A program made the translations under genes and the position numbers. From Bacteroidaceae bacterium (GTDB taxonomy: Bacteria; Bacteroidota; Bacteroidia; Bacteroidales; Bacteroidaceae): a DNA stretch of 33,296 nucleotides. A model generated the notes under the pieces. That model saw nothing but the letters and a program-made list of their open reading frames with translations, did no database searches and was not told the origin of the DNA. The DNA lies in NCBI GenBank assembly GCA_017379075.1, contig JAFNXL010000003.1, positions 1 through 33,296 on the forward strand, in the 5' to 3' direction. Below, one piece after another: positions 16,222 through 26,222 of this stretch (position 1 is the stretch's first letter; the number at the start of each line of letters is the position of its first letter).

Positions 16222-18735
16222 ATGACAAACAAGTTTTCACCGGACATGACAAACGTGCTCAGCTACAGCAAAGAGGAAGCCGAGCGACTGCATAATGACA
16301 AGGTGACACCCATACACCTTCTCCTGGGCATTTTGCGCCACGAAGGGAACCAAGCTCGGAAACTGCTGTGCCAACTTGCCGTAAATCTTGAAGAAATCAA
16401 GAAGATGCTTGAGCAGATGGCAAGAAAGCACCAGGTTCTAAACATGCCACAAACAGATGAGATCAACCTTGACACCCATGCAACAAGAGTATTACGCCTT
16501 TGCGTACTTGAGGCGCGTCTCATGAGGTCAGAAATGATTGACACTCAACACATATTGCTGGCGATATTGAAAGCAAGCGATAACGAGGCAAGCGAGATAC
16601 TGGAACTGCAAAACATAAGCTACAGCGATGTGGCTAGCATTGCCCATCCGCAAAGCATACAGCGCAATATGAGCGAGGAAGAGGACGATGAGGAAGAGGA
16701 CGACATGACACCTACCGCCAGCCGTAGCAGCAATGACGCCTCTTCACGCACACAAATCGCAAAGCCCGTTCAGGGAAAGACTCCCGTACTGGACAACTTT
16801 ACCACTGATCTGACAAAAGCGGCAGAAGAAGGGCTTCTTGACCCCGTTATCGGGAGGGAAAAAGAAATAGAACGCGTGGCACAAATTTTGAGCCGCCGAA
16901 AAAAGAACAATCCAATCCTAATCGGACAGCCCGGCGTGGGCAAGAGTGCCATTGTGGAAGGTTTGGCCATCAGAATCGCACAGCATAGAGTGAGCCGACA
17001 GCTATGGGACAAGCGCGTGCTAGTACTTGACCTTTCAAGCGTTGTGGCTGGCACAAAATACCGCGGACAATTTGAAGAGCGCATCCGCAACATTGTACAA
17101 GAACTGCAAAAGAACCCCGACACCATCATCTTCATTGATGAGATTCACACAATGGTGGGAGCAGGAAACGCAAGCGGAAGCATGGATGCCGCCAATATGC
17201 TTAAACCAGCCCTGGCTAGGGGCGAAATTCAATGTATCGGCGCCACCACCACAGACGAATACCGCAAGACCATTGAAAAAGACGGTGCTTTGGAACGCAG
17301 ATTCCAAAAGATACAGGTTCAGCCCACCACACAGGAAGAAACGCTCCAAATTCTACAACAACTGAAAGGCAGATATGAAGAGCATCATAGAGTTGTCTAT
17401 ACCCCTGAAGCCATTGAAGCATGTGTCAAGTTGACAGAGCGTTACGTAACTGACCGTTGCTTCCCCGACAAGGCTATAGATGCCATGGACGAGGCTGGAA
17501 GCAAGGTTCACATACAGGACCTTCCCGTAAGCAAAAGCATCCTTGAACTGGAAGAAACGATTGCCAAGTTGCAGGAATTGAAAAACGAAGCCGTTAAACA
17601 GCAGAACTTCGAATTGGCAGCCGAATACAGAGATCAGGCGGCACAAACCGAAAAACAATTGAAGCAGGCCCAGAAGGAATGGGAAGATTCATTGAGCGAG
17701 GAACATATTCGTGTAACCGAAGCACATATTGCAGAGGTGGTAAGCATGATGACAGGAATTCCCGTAAAGCGTATCGGTGCAGAAGAGAGCCAAAAGCTGC
17801 GTTCTTTGGGCGATGTACTGAAGGAAAAAGTTGTCGGACAAGATAACGCCATCGCCACTCTTGTCCGTGCCATACAACGTAGCCGCATCGGATTGAAAGA
17901 CCCCAACAAGCCCATTGCCACCTTCATGTTCGTAGGTCCCACAGGTGTGGGAAAGACCTACCTCACCAAGATTCTTGCAGAAGAACTCTTCGGTAGCGCT
18001 GACAGCATCATTCGCATAGACATGAGCGAATACATGGAGAAGCATACCGTAAGCCGAATGGTGGGCGCTCCTCCGGGATATGTAGGATACGAAGAAGGCG
18101 GACAACTTACCGAGAGAGTAAGACGCAAGCCCTACTCCATCGTATTGCTTGACGAGATTGAAAAGGCGCATGTAGACGTGTTCAATGTACTTCTGCAGGT
18201 GATGGACGAAGGCCGCCTGACCGACGGAAACGGAAGCACCATTGACTTCAAGAACACCATCATCATCATGACCAGCAACTGCGGTACACGCCAAATCAAG
18301 GAGTTCGGAAACGGAATCGGATTCCAAGGAGCGGAAGACATCAGCCGCAACCGAAAGATGAGTCAGGACATCGTGCGAAAGGCATTGCAGAAGCAGTTTG
18401 CGCCTGAATTCCTTAACCGTCTGGACAACATCATCCACTTTGACCAACTTGACCAAGACGCCGTAAGAAAGATTGTAGACATTGAGCTGACGCCACTGGT
18501 AAAGCGCATTGCCGACATTGGATATCACCTGGAAGTCCAGCCAGAAGCACGTGACATACTTGGCAAGAAGGGCTATGACATACAATACGGCGCACGTCCC
18601 ATCAAACGCGCCATACAGGATTTGTTGGAAGATGTGCTGTGCGAGGTGCTCATCAACACCGAAGTTGCAGCCGGAGCCAAACTTATGGCTGTGGCTGAAG
18701 GAGAAAAGATTGAAATAAAAGTAACGAACGAATAG
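16222..18735 (+). CDS. clpC: ATP-dependent Clp protease ATP-binding subunit (ClpC type)
   Basis: A hexameric AAA+ unfoldase of 837 residues that feeds proteins to ClpP. The N-domain has two Clp repeats (about 1-145), then an acidic linker EEEDDEEEDD at 152-161. The first ATPase domain has Walker A GQPGVGKS at 235-242 and Walker B DEIH at 307-310. The short middle region, about 445-485, contains a UVR-like segment, as in ClpC rather than the long middle domain of ClpB. The second ATPase domain has Walker A GPTGVGKT at 573-580. An IGF tripeptide in NGIGFQG is a candidate ClpP-docking loop. htpG follows 26 bp later, forming a protein-quality operon. Confidence 0.93.
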   Translation: MTNKFSPDMTNVLSYSKEEAERLHNDKVTPIHLLLGILRHEGNQARKLLCQLAVNLEEIKKMLEQMARKHQVLNMPQTDEINLDTHATRVLRLCVLEARLMRSEMIDTQHILLAILKASDNEASEILELQNISYSDVASIAHPQSIQRNMSEEEDDEEEDDMTPTASRSSNDASSRTQIAKPVQGKTPVLDNFTTDLTKAAEEGLLDPVIGREKEIERVAQILSRRKKNNPILIGQPGVGKSAIVEGLAIRIAQHRVSRQLWDKRVLVLDLSSVVAGTKYRGQFEERIRNIVQELQKNPDTIIFIDEIHTMVGAGNASGSMDAANMLKPALARGEIQCIGATTTDEYRKTIEKDGALERRFQKIQVQPTTQEETLQILQQLKGRYEEHHRVVYTPEAIEACVKLTERYVTDRCFPDKAIDAMDEAGSKVHIQDLPVSKSILELEETIAKLQELKNEAVKQQNFELAAEYRDQAAQTEKQLKQAQKEWEDSLSEEHIRVTEAHIAEVVSMMTGIPVKRIGAEESQKLRSLGDVLKEKVVGQDNAIATLVRAIQRSRIGLKDPNKPIATFMFVGPTGVGKTYLTKILAEELFGSADSIIRIDMSEYMEKHTVSRMVGAPPGYVGYEEGGQLTERVRRKPYSIVLLDEIEKAHVDVFNVLLQVMDEGRLTDGNGSTIDFKNTIIIMTSNCGTRQIKEFGNGIGFQGAEDISRNRKMSQDIVRKALQKQFAPEFLNRLDNIIHFDQLDQDAVRKIVDIELTPLVKRIADIGYHLEVQPEARDILGKKGYDIQYGARPIKRAIQDLLEDVLCEVLINTEVAAGAKLMAVAEGEKIEIKVTNE

Positions 18736-18761
18736 AAAAACCAAATAAAAGACAACCAACG

Positions 18762-20816
18762 ATGAAACAAGGAAACATTGGGGTTACAACAGAGAATATT
18801 TTCCCCGTCATCAAAAAGTTTCTCTACAGCGACCACGAAATCTTCATCCGTGAGATTGTAAGCAACGCGGTGGATGCCACCCAGAAGCTGAAGACCCTGG
18901 CCGGAAAAGGCGAATTCAAGGGCGAGCTGGGCGAGTTGAAGGTAACCGTTTGTGTGGACAAGGAGGCAAAGACCATTACCGTGAGCGACCGCGGTATCGG
19001 TATGACTGCCGACGAGATAGAAAAGTACATCAACCAGATTGCCTTCAGTGGCGCAAACGACTTCCTCGACAAGTACAAGGACGATGCCAACGCCATCATC
19101 GGACACTTCGGCCTTGGCTTCTACAGCAGCTATATGGTAAGCAAGCAAGTAGACATCATCACCAAGAGCTATCAGGAAGACGCTCCGGCCGTAAAGTGGA
19201 GCTGCGACGGAAGCCCAGTCTTCACCATGGAAGAAGTGGAGAAGGCTGACCGCGGTACAGACATCATCATGCACATTGACGATGATTGCCTGGAGTTCCT
19301 TGAAAGCGGCAAGATTGAAGGCCTGTTGCGCAAATACTGCCACTTCCTGCCCATTCCTGTAGCCTGCGGCAAGAAGACCGAATGGAAAGACGGAAAGCAG
19401 GTGGAGACCGAAGAGGACAACATCATCAACAGCGTAGAACCCCTTTGGACAAAGAAACCCAGCGAACTGAAGGATGAGGATTACAAGGACTTCTACCGCC
19501 ACCTCTTCCCCATGGCAGACGAACCCCTGTTTTGGATTCACCTCAACGTAGATTACCCCTTCAACCTGACCGGTGTGCTCTACTTCCCCAAGATCAAGAA
19601 CAACATTGAGATGCAGCGCAACAAGATTCAACTCTATTGCAATCAGGTATTTGTCACCGATGCCGTAGAGGGAATCGTGCCCGAATTCCTCACCCTCCTG
19701 CACGGTGTAATCGATAGCCCCGACATTCCGTTGAACGTGAGCAGAAGCTATCTGCAGAGCGACGCAAACGTCAAGAAAATCAGCTCGTACATTACCAAGA
19801 AGGTAAGCGACAAGTTGGCAAGCATCTTCAAGAATGAGCGTGCCGACTTTGAAAAGAAGTGGGACGACATCAAGATTTTCATCCATTACGGCCTGCTTTC
19901 CGAACAGGATTATTATGACAAGGCCAAGAACTACTTCCTCTTCAAGGATACCGATGGAAAGTACTTCACATTGGAAGAATACAACACATTGGTGAAGGAG
20001 AACCAAACCAACAAGGACGGACAGGTTGTCTACCTCTATGCCAACGACCCCGAAGCGCAATACACTTACATACAGGCGGCAAAGGACAAGGGCTACAACG
20101 TGTTGCTGATGGACGGCCAATTGGACACCCCATTGGTGGGAATGCTTGAGCAGAAGCTCGAAAAGACCACTATCACACGCGTGGATTCAGACACCGTTGA
20201 CCGTCTCATCCGCAAGGAAGACGAGCAGAAAGAGAAGTTGGACGAGGAACGCAGCAGCAAGCTCAGCGCCATCTTCAACAGCCAGATGCCCCGCACGGAC
20301 AAGACTGATTTCCATGTGGAGGCACAACCCATGGGCGAAGAGCAGCTTCCTGTCATGATTACCCAAAGCGAATACATGCGCCGCATGAAGGAAATGTCAC
20401 GTCTGCAGCCAGGAATGAGTTTCTACGGCGAAATGCCCGACATGTACACCCTTGTGCTCAACACCGACTCACCGCTTATCAAGCAGGTGCTCACCCATAG
20501 CGAAGAACAGACAGCCGAAGCCCTAAAGCCCATTGAGGCTGAATTGCGCGGGCTGAACGCACGTCAGGCTGTACTCAGACAGGAACAGGACCAGAAGAAG
20601 CCCGAGGAAATCACTCAGGAAGAGAAGGACGACCTGAAGAAATGCTCTGATGACATCCAGGAACAAAACCGCAAGAAAGACGATGTGCTTGCACAATACG
20701 CAAAATCCAACGACCGCGTTCATCAGCTCATTGACCTTGCGTTGTTGCAAAACGGCATGCTCAAGGGCGAATCCCTCACCCGCTTTGTGAAGCGCAGTAT
20801 CGATTTGATAAAGTAA
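18762..20816 (+). CDS. htpG: Molecular chaperone HtpG (bacterial Hsp90)
   Basis: A dimeric ATP-dependent chaperone of 684 residues. The N-terminal GHKL ATPase domain has the E-X3-N motif in IREIVSNAVDA (about residues 28-38), DRGIGM, and the glycine-rich lid GHFGLGFYSSYMV. The middle domain (about 235-500) carries the catalytic-loop arginine region in NVSRSYLQSD, and the C-terminal dimerisation domain ends in RFVKRSIDLIK. It is about 60 residues longer than the E. coli protein, with a charged insertion of the kind common in Bacteroidetes. It is probably cotranscribed with clpC and ends at the hairpin 20846-20878. Confidence 0.96.
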   Translation: MKQGNIGVTTENIFPVIKKFLYSDHEIFIREIVSNAVDATQKLKTLAGKGEFKGELGELKVTVCVDKEAKTITVSDRGIGMTADEIEKYINQIAFSGANDFLDKYKDDANAIIGHFGLGFYSSYMVSKQVDIITKSYQEDAPAVKWSCDGSPVFTMEEVEKADRGTDIIMHIDDDCLEFLESGKIEGLLRKYCHFLPIPVACGKKTEWKDGKQVETEEDNIINSVEPLWTKKPSELKDEDYKDFYRHLFPMADEPLFWIHLNVDYPFNLTGVLYFPKIKNNIEMQRNKIQLYCNQVFVTDAVEGIVPEFLTLLHGVIDSPDIPLNVSRSYLQSDANVKKISSYITKKVSDKLASIFKNERADFEKKWDDIKIFIHYGLLSEQDYYDKAKNYFLFKDTDGKYFTLEEYNTLVKENQTNKDGQVVYLYANDPEAQYTYIQAAKDKGYNVLLMDGQLDTPLVGMLEQKLEKTTITRVDSDTVDRLIRKEDEQKEKLDEERSSKLSAIFNSQMPRTDKTDFHVEAQPMGEEQLPVMITQSEYMRRMKEMSRLQPGMSFYGEMPDMYTLVLNTDSPLIKQVLTHSEEQTAEALKPIEAELRGLNARQAVLRQEQDQKKPEEITQEEKDDLKKCSDDIQEQNRKKDDVLAQYAKSNDRVHQLIDLALLQNGMLKGESLTRFVKRSIDLIK

Positions 20817-20845
20817 TTTTCCCTTCCCCTTTTAATAATAAGATT

Positions 20846-20886
20846 ATCGCCCGGAAGCATCTTGCGTTTCCGGGCGATTTCTGTTT
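20846..20886. terminator. Terminator between htpG and the beta-galactosidase gene
   Basis: A perfect 11-bp stem (ATCGCCCGGAA, 20846-20856, with its complement at 20868-20878) and 11-nt loop is followed by TTCTGTTTT on the plus strand. The two genes converge on it. The minus side has a weaker T-rich tail. Confidence 0.8.
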
Positions 20887-20903
20887 TATTGCAGCATTGC
20901 TTA

Positions 20904-23900
20904 TCAGATACCTTTCAGCCTTAGCTTGTAAGTGATGGGTTGCTGGGGAATGGTGTACTTTTCCATGGGGCCGGGGCCACAGCTCGCATTGCCAAGTCCG
21001 CGCTGTGCGGCATCGAGGTGAAGCCAGAGGTAAGGACGTGCCTTCAGTTCCCACTCGTGACTGCAATCCATCAAGTCCTTGTCCGTATAACGGTTTGCAC
21101 TGAAGAAGAACAGTTTGTCCGAGGAGACAGACATGCCCTTGCCCTTTGCGTTGGTAAGCGCCACTTCATATACGGCACGGTCGCCTCCACTTTGAGGCTT
21201 CACATAATGTTCGCGCAAGCCATCGGCCGTGGTGTTATAGCGTCCAATCAGCACACCGGCACTGCGGTCAAACGCATTTTCCCAAGGACCCTTTCCATAA
21301 TAGGACACGCGGCTGAAGCTGCTATCCACGGCACATACCACGCCCGCGCGACGAAGATTGGGCGTGTGGGGGATGATGGTGGTTTCCATATCGATTGTGC
21401 CCTGTGCATAGATGGTGTAGTCAATCTGCACATCGGCCTTCTTTCCCTTGCGCAGCGTGTGCACACGATAGGTCATGTTGTCCTCGGGCTTGAGGTCGAG
21501 CGTGGCGGTGGCCATGCCGGAAGCGCCTTGAGTTATGGCAACACAGGTAACCTCGGCTGCCTTCTCTTCCAATCCGTTAGAAGTGTCGCCAAAGCGGTCA
21601 TTTTCAATCCAACGATGGTTGTCAAACAAGAAGCCCTCGCCTTGGGCAATCATTTCCGTGCCGTTGAACTGAAGACTGGTGGGACGTCCGGTGGAGAGGT
21701 CAAACACCATTGCCACCTTGTTGTTCTTCACGCTCAAGGTCTGTTGGTTTTGTCTTGCCTCCAAGGGCGCGTCAGCCGCCGAAACGGCTACAGGAAGCAT
21801 CTTGGGTTCGGCAAGGATGAAATCCGCTTGCGCTACAAGATAGTTCTTGCCCGAATATGTGGTGGCCTGCTTGCGGAAGACGCGAGCCAACAGCGCCACG
21901 TCCGCTTCGCCTTCCAGGGGATTGGACAAGGGAAGCATATACTGGCCCCCAGGTTCTATACCTGAGAGTGCCACCTTCTTCTGCTTCTTCACCTTGCCGT
22001 TCTTCAACCATTGCAACTGAAGCACCATTCCGTCAAGGGTGATGAAGTTATACCCGTTCTTTAGGGAGAAATAACCCGTGGTCTTGTCATAGTTGAGCTT
22101 CACATATTGGTATGCGCCCATCACCTCGGCCAGCTTTGCTGAATATCCGCGTTCGGGTCTCACCACACCATTGCTGCAGAAGTTGCCCTGATGAGGGCCG
22201 GGATAGTCATAACCAGTGTGCAGGCGCTTGACGCCCTGTTTAATTTCGTTAGGTTCGTAGATGGCTTGGTCAACCCAATCCCATATACATCCGCCAATGG
22301 TGGAGTTGCTCTCTTCCATTGCCTGCATGTACTCGGGCAGGTTTCCGATGGCGTTACCCATGGCATGGGCATACTCGCACAGGAACATGGGCTTGTCCAG
22401 GTTGCTTGTATTGCGTGCCATCCAATCCATACCCGGATACATCTTGCTGTAGAAGTCAGAGTAGAGCGAGCCGCCGTAGTCTTTGTCCACGCGCGTGCCT
22501 TCGTAGTGCACAGGACGTGTGCCGTCCAACTTGTGCGCCACCTCGTAGCAATCCTTGAAGTTAGAGCCCGAACCGCACTCATTACCAAGGCTCCACATCA
22601 CCACGCTTGAGTGGTTTACATCGCGACGTACAAGACGCTCTATGCGGTCGCAAAACGAGGGAATCCAGCTCTTCATGCGAGAGATTGACTGATTGGCATG
22701 GTCTTCAAGGTCAGCCTCATCGCAGACGTAAAGACCGTAATAGTCGAACATGGCATACATGCGCGCATCGTTCGGATAGTGGCTCGTGCGGATGGTGTTG
22801 ATGTTATTCTGCTTCATCAGCATCACGTCCTTCAGCATGGATTCCACGCTAACCGTGCGTCCGTGCTCGGGGTCGGTGTCGTGGCGGTTTACGCCTTTCA
22901 GGATTACGCGCTTGCCGTTCACATACAGAAGAGAGTTGTGTATGGCCACCTCTCGCATACCCACTTTGGTGGAGAAGGCCATTTCGTCCTGTCCGTCTTC
23001 GCCCAGTTGCACCACGGAAAGGGTGTACAGGTTAGGCGTTTCAGCCGTCCAAAGCAAGGGGTTGTCCAGCGAGAGTTCGGCATGGCAAGTCTCCACTGAA
23101 TCGCCACGCAAGGCCATCTGGCAAGTGGTTTGCGCCACCACCTTGTCCTTGGCGTCGCGGATGTCCAGTTTGAATTGCTTGCTTCCCTTGAAGGCCGAGC
23201 GGTTCTCCACCTCCATGGCCACCTTCACCGTTCCCTTTTTGCCAGCGTTGGCAAGGACGGTCTCTATCTGATGATGACGCACGCTCACACTGGGCACATT
23301 GTACAGATACACGCTGCGGAAGATACCGCTCATGCGGAACATGTCCTGACACTCAAGATAAGAGCCGTCACACCAGCGGTGAACCTGCACCACCAAGCGG
23401 TTGTCGCCTTCCTTCAGATAGTCGGTCAAGTCAAACTCCGCCACGTTGTTAGCACCCTGTGTATAGCCCACATAACGGTCGTTCACCCACACCTGGGCAC
23501 AGGAATAGATACCGCCGAAGTGGATGATGGTACGCTTGTCAAGCCATTCCTTTTTCACACTAAACGTGCGCGAGTAGGTTCCCACGGGATTGATGGCATA
23601 GTTGGCGCCCCCGTCGTTGAATCCGTTGCGTGCCTTGATGTAAGGAGGCGTGTTGCTGTGCGGGTATTCCACGTTGCAATAGATGGGGCGGTCATATCCC
23701 TGCATCTCCCAGCATCCCGGTACGCGGATGTTGTCCCAAGCGTCCGTCTGTGCGGCCTCCTGAATGGAATTGATGTCCATCACCTCCACGTCCTTGTGCA
23801 TGCCGACGGTGGGCACGGCGGCAAACTTGAACTTCCACTCTCCGTCCAGCGTCGCCACCAGGGAGCTGTTGTGCGCCACCCAGGGCTTGGCATAGAAAGC

Positions 23901-24803
23901 CTTGTCCGCACGCATCGCCTTCTCCGTGGGATACGGGATGTATGTGGCCACCGCGCGCAGCTTGTTTTGCTCATATATGGTTTCGTCTTCCCAGATGGGG
24001 CTCTTTATCTTGGGTTTCTCAACCTCGACAATGCGAAACCAGCTCTTCTCATCGGTGGCGCTGATGGCCGTCTCGCGCAACATGCCGTCCGCACAGACGT
24101 ACATTTTCTTCTTGCGGTCAGAGACAATCTGATACACCCCCTTCTGCCCCTCCACGGGACGGATGGAAAGCAGGGCGTTGCCCCAGTTGCCCGGGGTGGC
24201 GGGCCATTGCAGCAGATAGTTGATGCTGGGGTTGCCTCCGCCATCGTCCATGTTTGTCTCGTAGAAGGCTCCGCCAATGACGTGCTCTCCCGGAGCTATG
24301 GTCTTTATTGTCCAGTACTGTCCGCGGTTGAGGCTGTCCTTCTTCTCGGCTCTCACCTTCACGTTGTTTCCTCCGTCGTCTCCGTTGCCAAGCGCCATCT
24401 GTGCGTCCGTGGCCGGCAAGATGCGATACACGCTATTGTCGTCCGAGCCGAAGAGTGCGCTCTCGCGGATGGTGTACTTCTTTGTCTTGTCAGCCTTCTC
24501 GGGCGCATGGGTGGGAATGAGCGTGAACCTTCCGTCGGCTTCCGCTTGCAAAGTCCATTTCTGCAACTCGTCGCTTCCGTTCTCCTCGCCCCACTCCATT
24601 CCGTTGGCCCCCATTCTCAGGGCACGGTTCTTGAATGGGTCAACAATACACCAAGAGCCGGACAGGTTGCGCATGACAAACATCTGTCCGGGATACTCCT
24701 TCTCCAAAGGAGAAATCTCGTAAAATGCCCCCTTTCGGAATTTTTGGGCATGGACGGCCATACTTATGGCCATCGCTAAATACAGGAATAAGTGTTTTCG
24801 CAT
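20904..24803 (-). CDS. Secreted glycoside hydrolase family 2 beta-galactosidase with N-terminal lectin-like extension
   Basis: A 1,299-residue enzyme that most likely removes terminal beta-galactose from glycans in the periplasm. The ATG at 24803 gives a signal peptide ending AVHAQ near residue 20. Residues about 21-265 are an extension with two copies of a Trp-ending, trefoil-like pattern (QKWTLQ, GQYWTI), probably carbohydrate-binding. The LacZ-type core follows: N-terminal sandwich from about 305, catalytic barrel with RTSHYPND at 672-679, acid/base E742 in GNECG and nucleophile E810 in LCEYAHAMGN, WDWVDQA at 841-847, and a Bgal_small_N-like C-terminal domain. No SusC/SusD pair is nearby, so it is not part of a visible polysaccharide-utilisation locus. 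Confidence 0.92.
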   Translation of the reverse strand: MRKHLFLYLAMAISMAVHAQKFRKGAFYEISPLEKEYPGQMFVMRNLSGSWCIVDPFKNRALRMGANGMEWGEENGSDELQKWTLQAEADGRFTLIPTHAPEKADKTKKYTIRESALFGSDDNSVYRILPATDAQMALGNGDDGGNNVKVRAEKKDSLNRGQYWTIKTIAPGEHVIGGAFYETNMDDGGGNPSINYLLQWPATPGNWGNALLSIRPVEGQKGVYQIVSDRKKKMYVCADGMLRETAISATDEKSWFRIVEVEKPKIKSPIWEDETIYEQNKLRAVATYIPYPTEKAMRADKAFYAKPWVAHNSSLVATLDGEWKFKFAAVPTVGMHKDVEVMDINSIQEAAQTDAWDNIRVPGCWEMQGYDRPIYCNVEYPHSNTPPYIKARNGFNDGGANYAINPVGTYSRTFSVKKEWLDKRTIIHFGGIYSCAQVWVNDRYVGYTQGANNVAEFDLTDYLKEGDNRLVVQVHRWCDGSYLECQDMFRMSGIFRSVYLYNVPSVSVRHHQIETVLANAGKKGTVKVAMEVENRSAFKGSKQFKLDIRDAKDKVVAQTTCQMALRGDSVETCHAELSLDNPLLWTAETPNLYTLSVVQLGEDGQDEMAFSTKVGMREVAIHNSLLYVNGKRVILKGVNRHDTDPEHGRTVSVESMLKDVMLMKQNNINTIRTSHYPNDARMYAMFDYYGLYVCDEADLEDHANQSISRMKSWIPSFCDRIERLVRRDVNHSSVVMWSLGNECGSGSNFKDCYEVAHKLDGTRPVHYEGTRVDKDYGGSLYSDFYSKMYPGMDWMARNTSNLDKPMFLCEYAHAMGNAIGNLPEYMQAMEESNSTIGGCIWDWVDQAIYEPNEIKQGVKRLHTGYDYPGPHQGNFCSNGVVRPERGYSAKLAEVMGAYQYVKLNYDKTTGYFSLKNGYNFITLDGMVLQLQWLKNGKVKKQKKVALSGIEPGGQYMLPLSNPLEGEADVALLARVFRKQATTYSGKNYLVAQADFILAEPKMLPVAVSAADAPLEARQNQQTLSVKNNKVAMVFDLSTGRPTSLQFNGTEMIAQGEGFLFDNHRWIENDRFGDTSNGLEEKAAEVTCVAITQGASGMATATLDLKPEDNMTYRVHTLRKGKKADVQIDYTIYAQGTIDMETTIIPHTPNLRRAGVVCAVDSSFSRVSYYGKGPWENAFDRSAGVLIGRYNTTADGLREHYVKPQSGGDRAVYEVALTNAKGKGMSVSSDKLFFFSANRYTDKDLMDCSHEWELKARPYLWLHLDAAQRGLGNASCGPGPMEKYTIPQQPITYKLRLKGI

Positions 24804-24838
24804 AATGATTATTGATGTCTTTTGTTCATTTATCTGTT

Positions 24839-24870
24839 CAAATGTACACACTTATTTGCAGATGGACAAT
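24839..24870 (-). promoter_or_regulatory. Promoter of the beta-galactosidase gene
   Basis: ATTG (24870-24867), a 20-bp spacer and TACATTTG (24846-24839) on the minus strand. Transcription should start near 24832, about 29 nt before the ATG at 24803. Confidence 0.7.
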
Positions 24871-24886
24871 CTTTTGCAAACAAATC

Positions 24887-24917
24887 TTGTAGATTTCGGC
24901 CAAAAGCGCTAATTTTG
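24887..24917 (+). promoter_or_regulatory. Promoter of the thioesterase-ferredoxin-nitroreductase operon
   Basis: TTG (24887-24889), a 20-bp spacer and TAATTTTG (24910-24917). Expected start of transcription is near 24924, so translation begins at 24951 and not at the further upstream ATG at 24822. It is back to back with the beta-galactosidase promoter; the two -33 boxes are 16 bp apart. Confidence 0.75.
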
Positions 24918-24950
24918 TCAGAGCATTATACAACAAGAAAAATCGCAGAA

Positions 24951-25424
24951 ATGAAGAAAATCATCAATCCGTGGTTAAATCATCCCGAATACAACTGCAT
25001 CGGATGTGCCCCCAACAACCCCATCGGGCTCCACATGGAATTCTATGAATGTGGCGATGAGGTGGTTTCCAAATGGACACCAACAGTGAACCACCAGGGA
25101 TGGGTAAACACCCTACACGGCGGCGTACAGGCCCTCATCATGGACGAGATATGCGCATGGGTGGTGTCGCTAAAGCTGCAGACAGCCGGTGTCACCTCCA
25201 AGATGGAAATCAGATACAGACACCACATCGCCACAAACGAGGGCGAGATTACCGCACGCGCCCACATCCGCGAGCAGAAGCGCAACATCGTCACCATAGA
25301 CGCGCAACTCATAGACGCCCAGGGAAAGGTGTGCACAGAGGCCACCTGCGTCTATTTTACCTTCTCACAGGAAAAAGCCCAGGAAGAGATGCACTTCATG
25401 CCCTTCCTCACCGAAGAGGAATAA
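24951..25424 (+). CDS. PaaI-family hotdog-fold thioesterase
   Basis: A 157-residue acyl-CoA or aryl-CoA thioesterase. The hotdog signature is HGGVQALIMDEICAW (about residues 55-69), with the conserved glycines and the acidic residue used for catalysis in the PaaI subgroup; CIGCAPNNPIGLHMEF near the start is also typical of the subgroup. The substrate is unknown. The start at 24951 is set by the promoter at 24887-24917. It is followed after 3 bp by the ferredoxin gene, suggesting tight coupling. Confidence 0.88.
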   Translation: MKKIINPWLNHPEYNCIGCAPNNPIGLHMEFYECGDEVVSKWTPTVNHQGWVNTLHGGVQALIMDEICAWVVSLKLQTAGVTSKMEIRYRHHIATNEGEITARAHIREQKRNIVTIDAQLIDAQGKVCTEATCVYFTFSQEKAQEEMHFMPFLTEEE

Positions 25425-25427
25425 GCG

Positions 25428-26183
25428 ATGATTCTCCATTTCAGCGGCACGGGCAACAGCAAGCACCTGGCCACCCTCATCGCGGAGGCCACGGGCGAAA
25501 GACTTCTTGACATGGCGGCGCTCATGGACAAGGGCACAACCGTCATCTGCCTGGACAAAGACGAGATCCTGGGATGGGTCTTCCCCGTCCATTTCTGGGG
25601 ACTCCCCGCCTTGGTGAGAAACTTCATCGGCTCGCTCTACATCCGCGGCTATTCCGGACAATACACCTTTGCCGCCGCCACCTTCGGCATGCTTTGCGGC
25701 AACCCCCACGGCCAGATGCGCTCCCTTCTCCGCCAAAAGGGCATTGCCCTCAATGCCGCCTTCAGCGTGCGCATGGTGGATGTGTGGACGCCCATCTTCA
25801 ACCTTTCGGACACCGCACGCTGCCTGCGCATCACCCAAGACGCCATCCCCCACATGCAACGCATAGCGGCCATGATTGCAGGGCGGAAGTGCGGCAACTT
25901 CGTAAGGCGGCCCCTGCCCGCCCTTGTGGACGGCTTGCACTGGCTGCTATATCAAAACCATCGCCCCACCGCGCCCTTCCACCTTGCCGACGGATGCATA
26001 GGTTGCGGACAATGCGCCAGCAACTGCCCCACCAAAGCCATTACGATGCACGCCGGACGTCCCCAATGGACAAAGGCACAATGCACCCTGTGCCTGCGCT
26101 GCCTCCACCACTGCCCCGCGTTTGCCATCCAATACGGCCACTTCACCCACAACCACGGACAGTTTGCCAACCCCTTTGTTTGA
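25428..26183 (+). CDS. EFR1-type flavodoxin-ferredoxin fusion protein
   Basis: A predicted electron carrier of 251 residues. The N-terminus is flavodoxin-like with an FMN phosphate-binding loop SGTGNSK (6-12). The C-terminus has two [4Fe-4S] motifs, CIGCGQCASNCP (C190, C193, C196, C200) and CTLCLRCLHHCP (C219, C222, C225, C229). This order matches the EFR1 family of anaerobes. The likely partner is the nitroreductase encoded 39 bp downstream. Codon use here is markedly richer in C and G than in the first 4 kb of the window. Confidence 0.88.
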   Translation: MILHFSGTGNSKHLATLIAEATGERLLDMAALMDKGTTVICLDKDEILGWVFPVHFWGLPALVRNFIGSLYIRGYSGQYTFAAATFGMLCGNPHGQMRSLLRQKGIALNAAFSVRMVDVWTPIFNLSDTARCLRITQDAIPHMQRIAAMIAGRKCGNFVRRPLPALVDGLHWLLYQNHRPTAPFHLADGCIGCGQCASNCPTKAITMHAGRPQWTKAQCTLCLRCLHHCPAFAIQYGHFTHNHGQFANPFV

Positions 26184-26222
26184 CACATAACAACATTCAA
26201 AACATAACAACAAAACATCAAC

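Noticed and set aside
18573-20120. 515-codon open frame on the minus strand
   Set aside because: Antisense to htpG and the end of clpC, both fully supported by motifs; the frame is a by-product of their codon usage.
23130-24779. 549-codon open frame on the plus strand
   Set aside because: It lies wholly antisense to the beta-galactosidase gene, whose catalytic motifs and signal peptide are clear; the frame has no recognisable domain.
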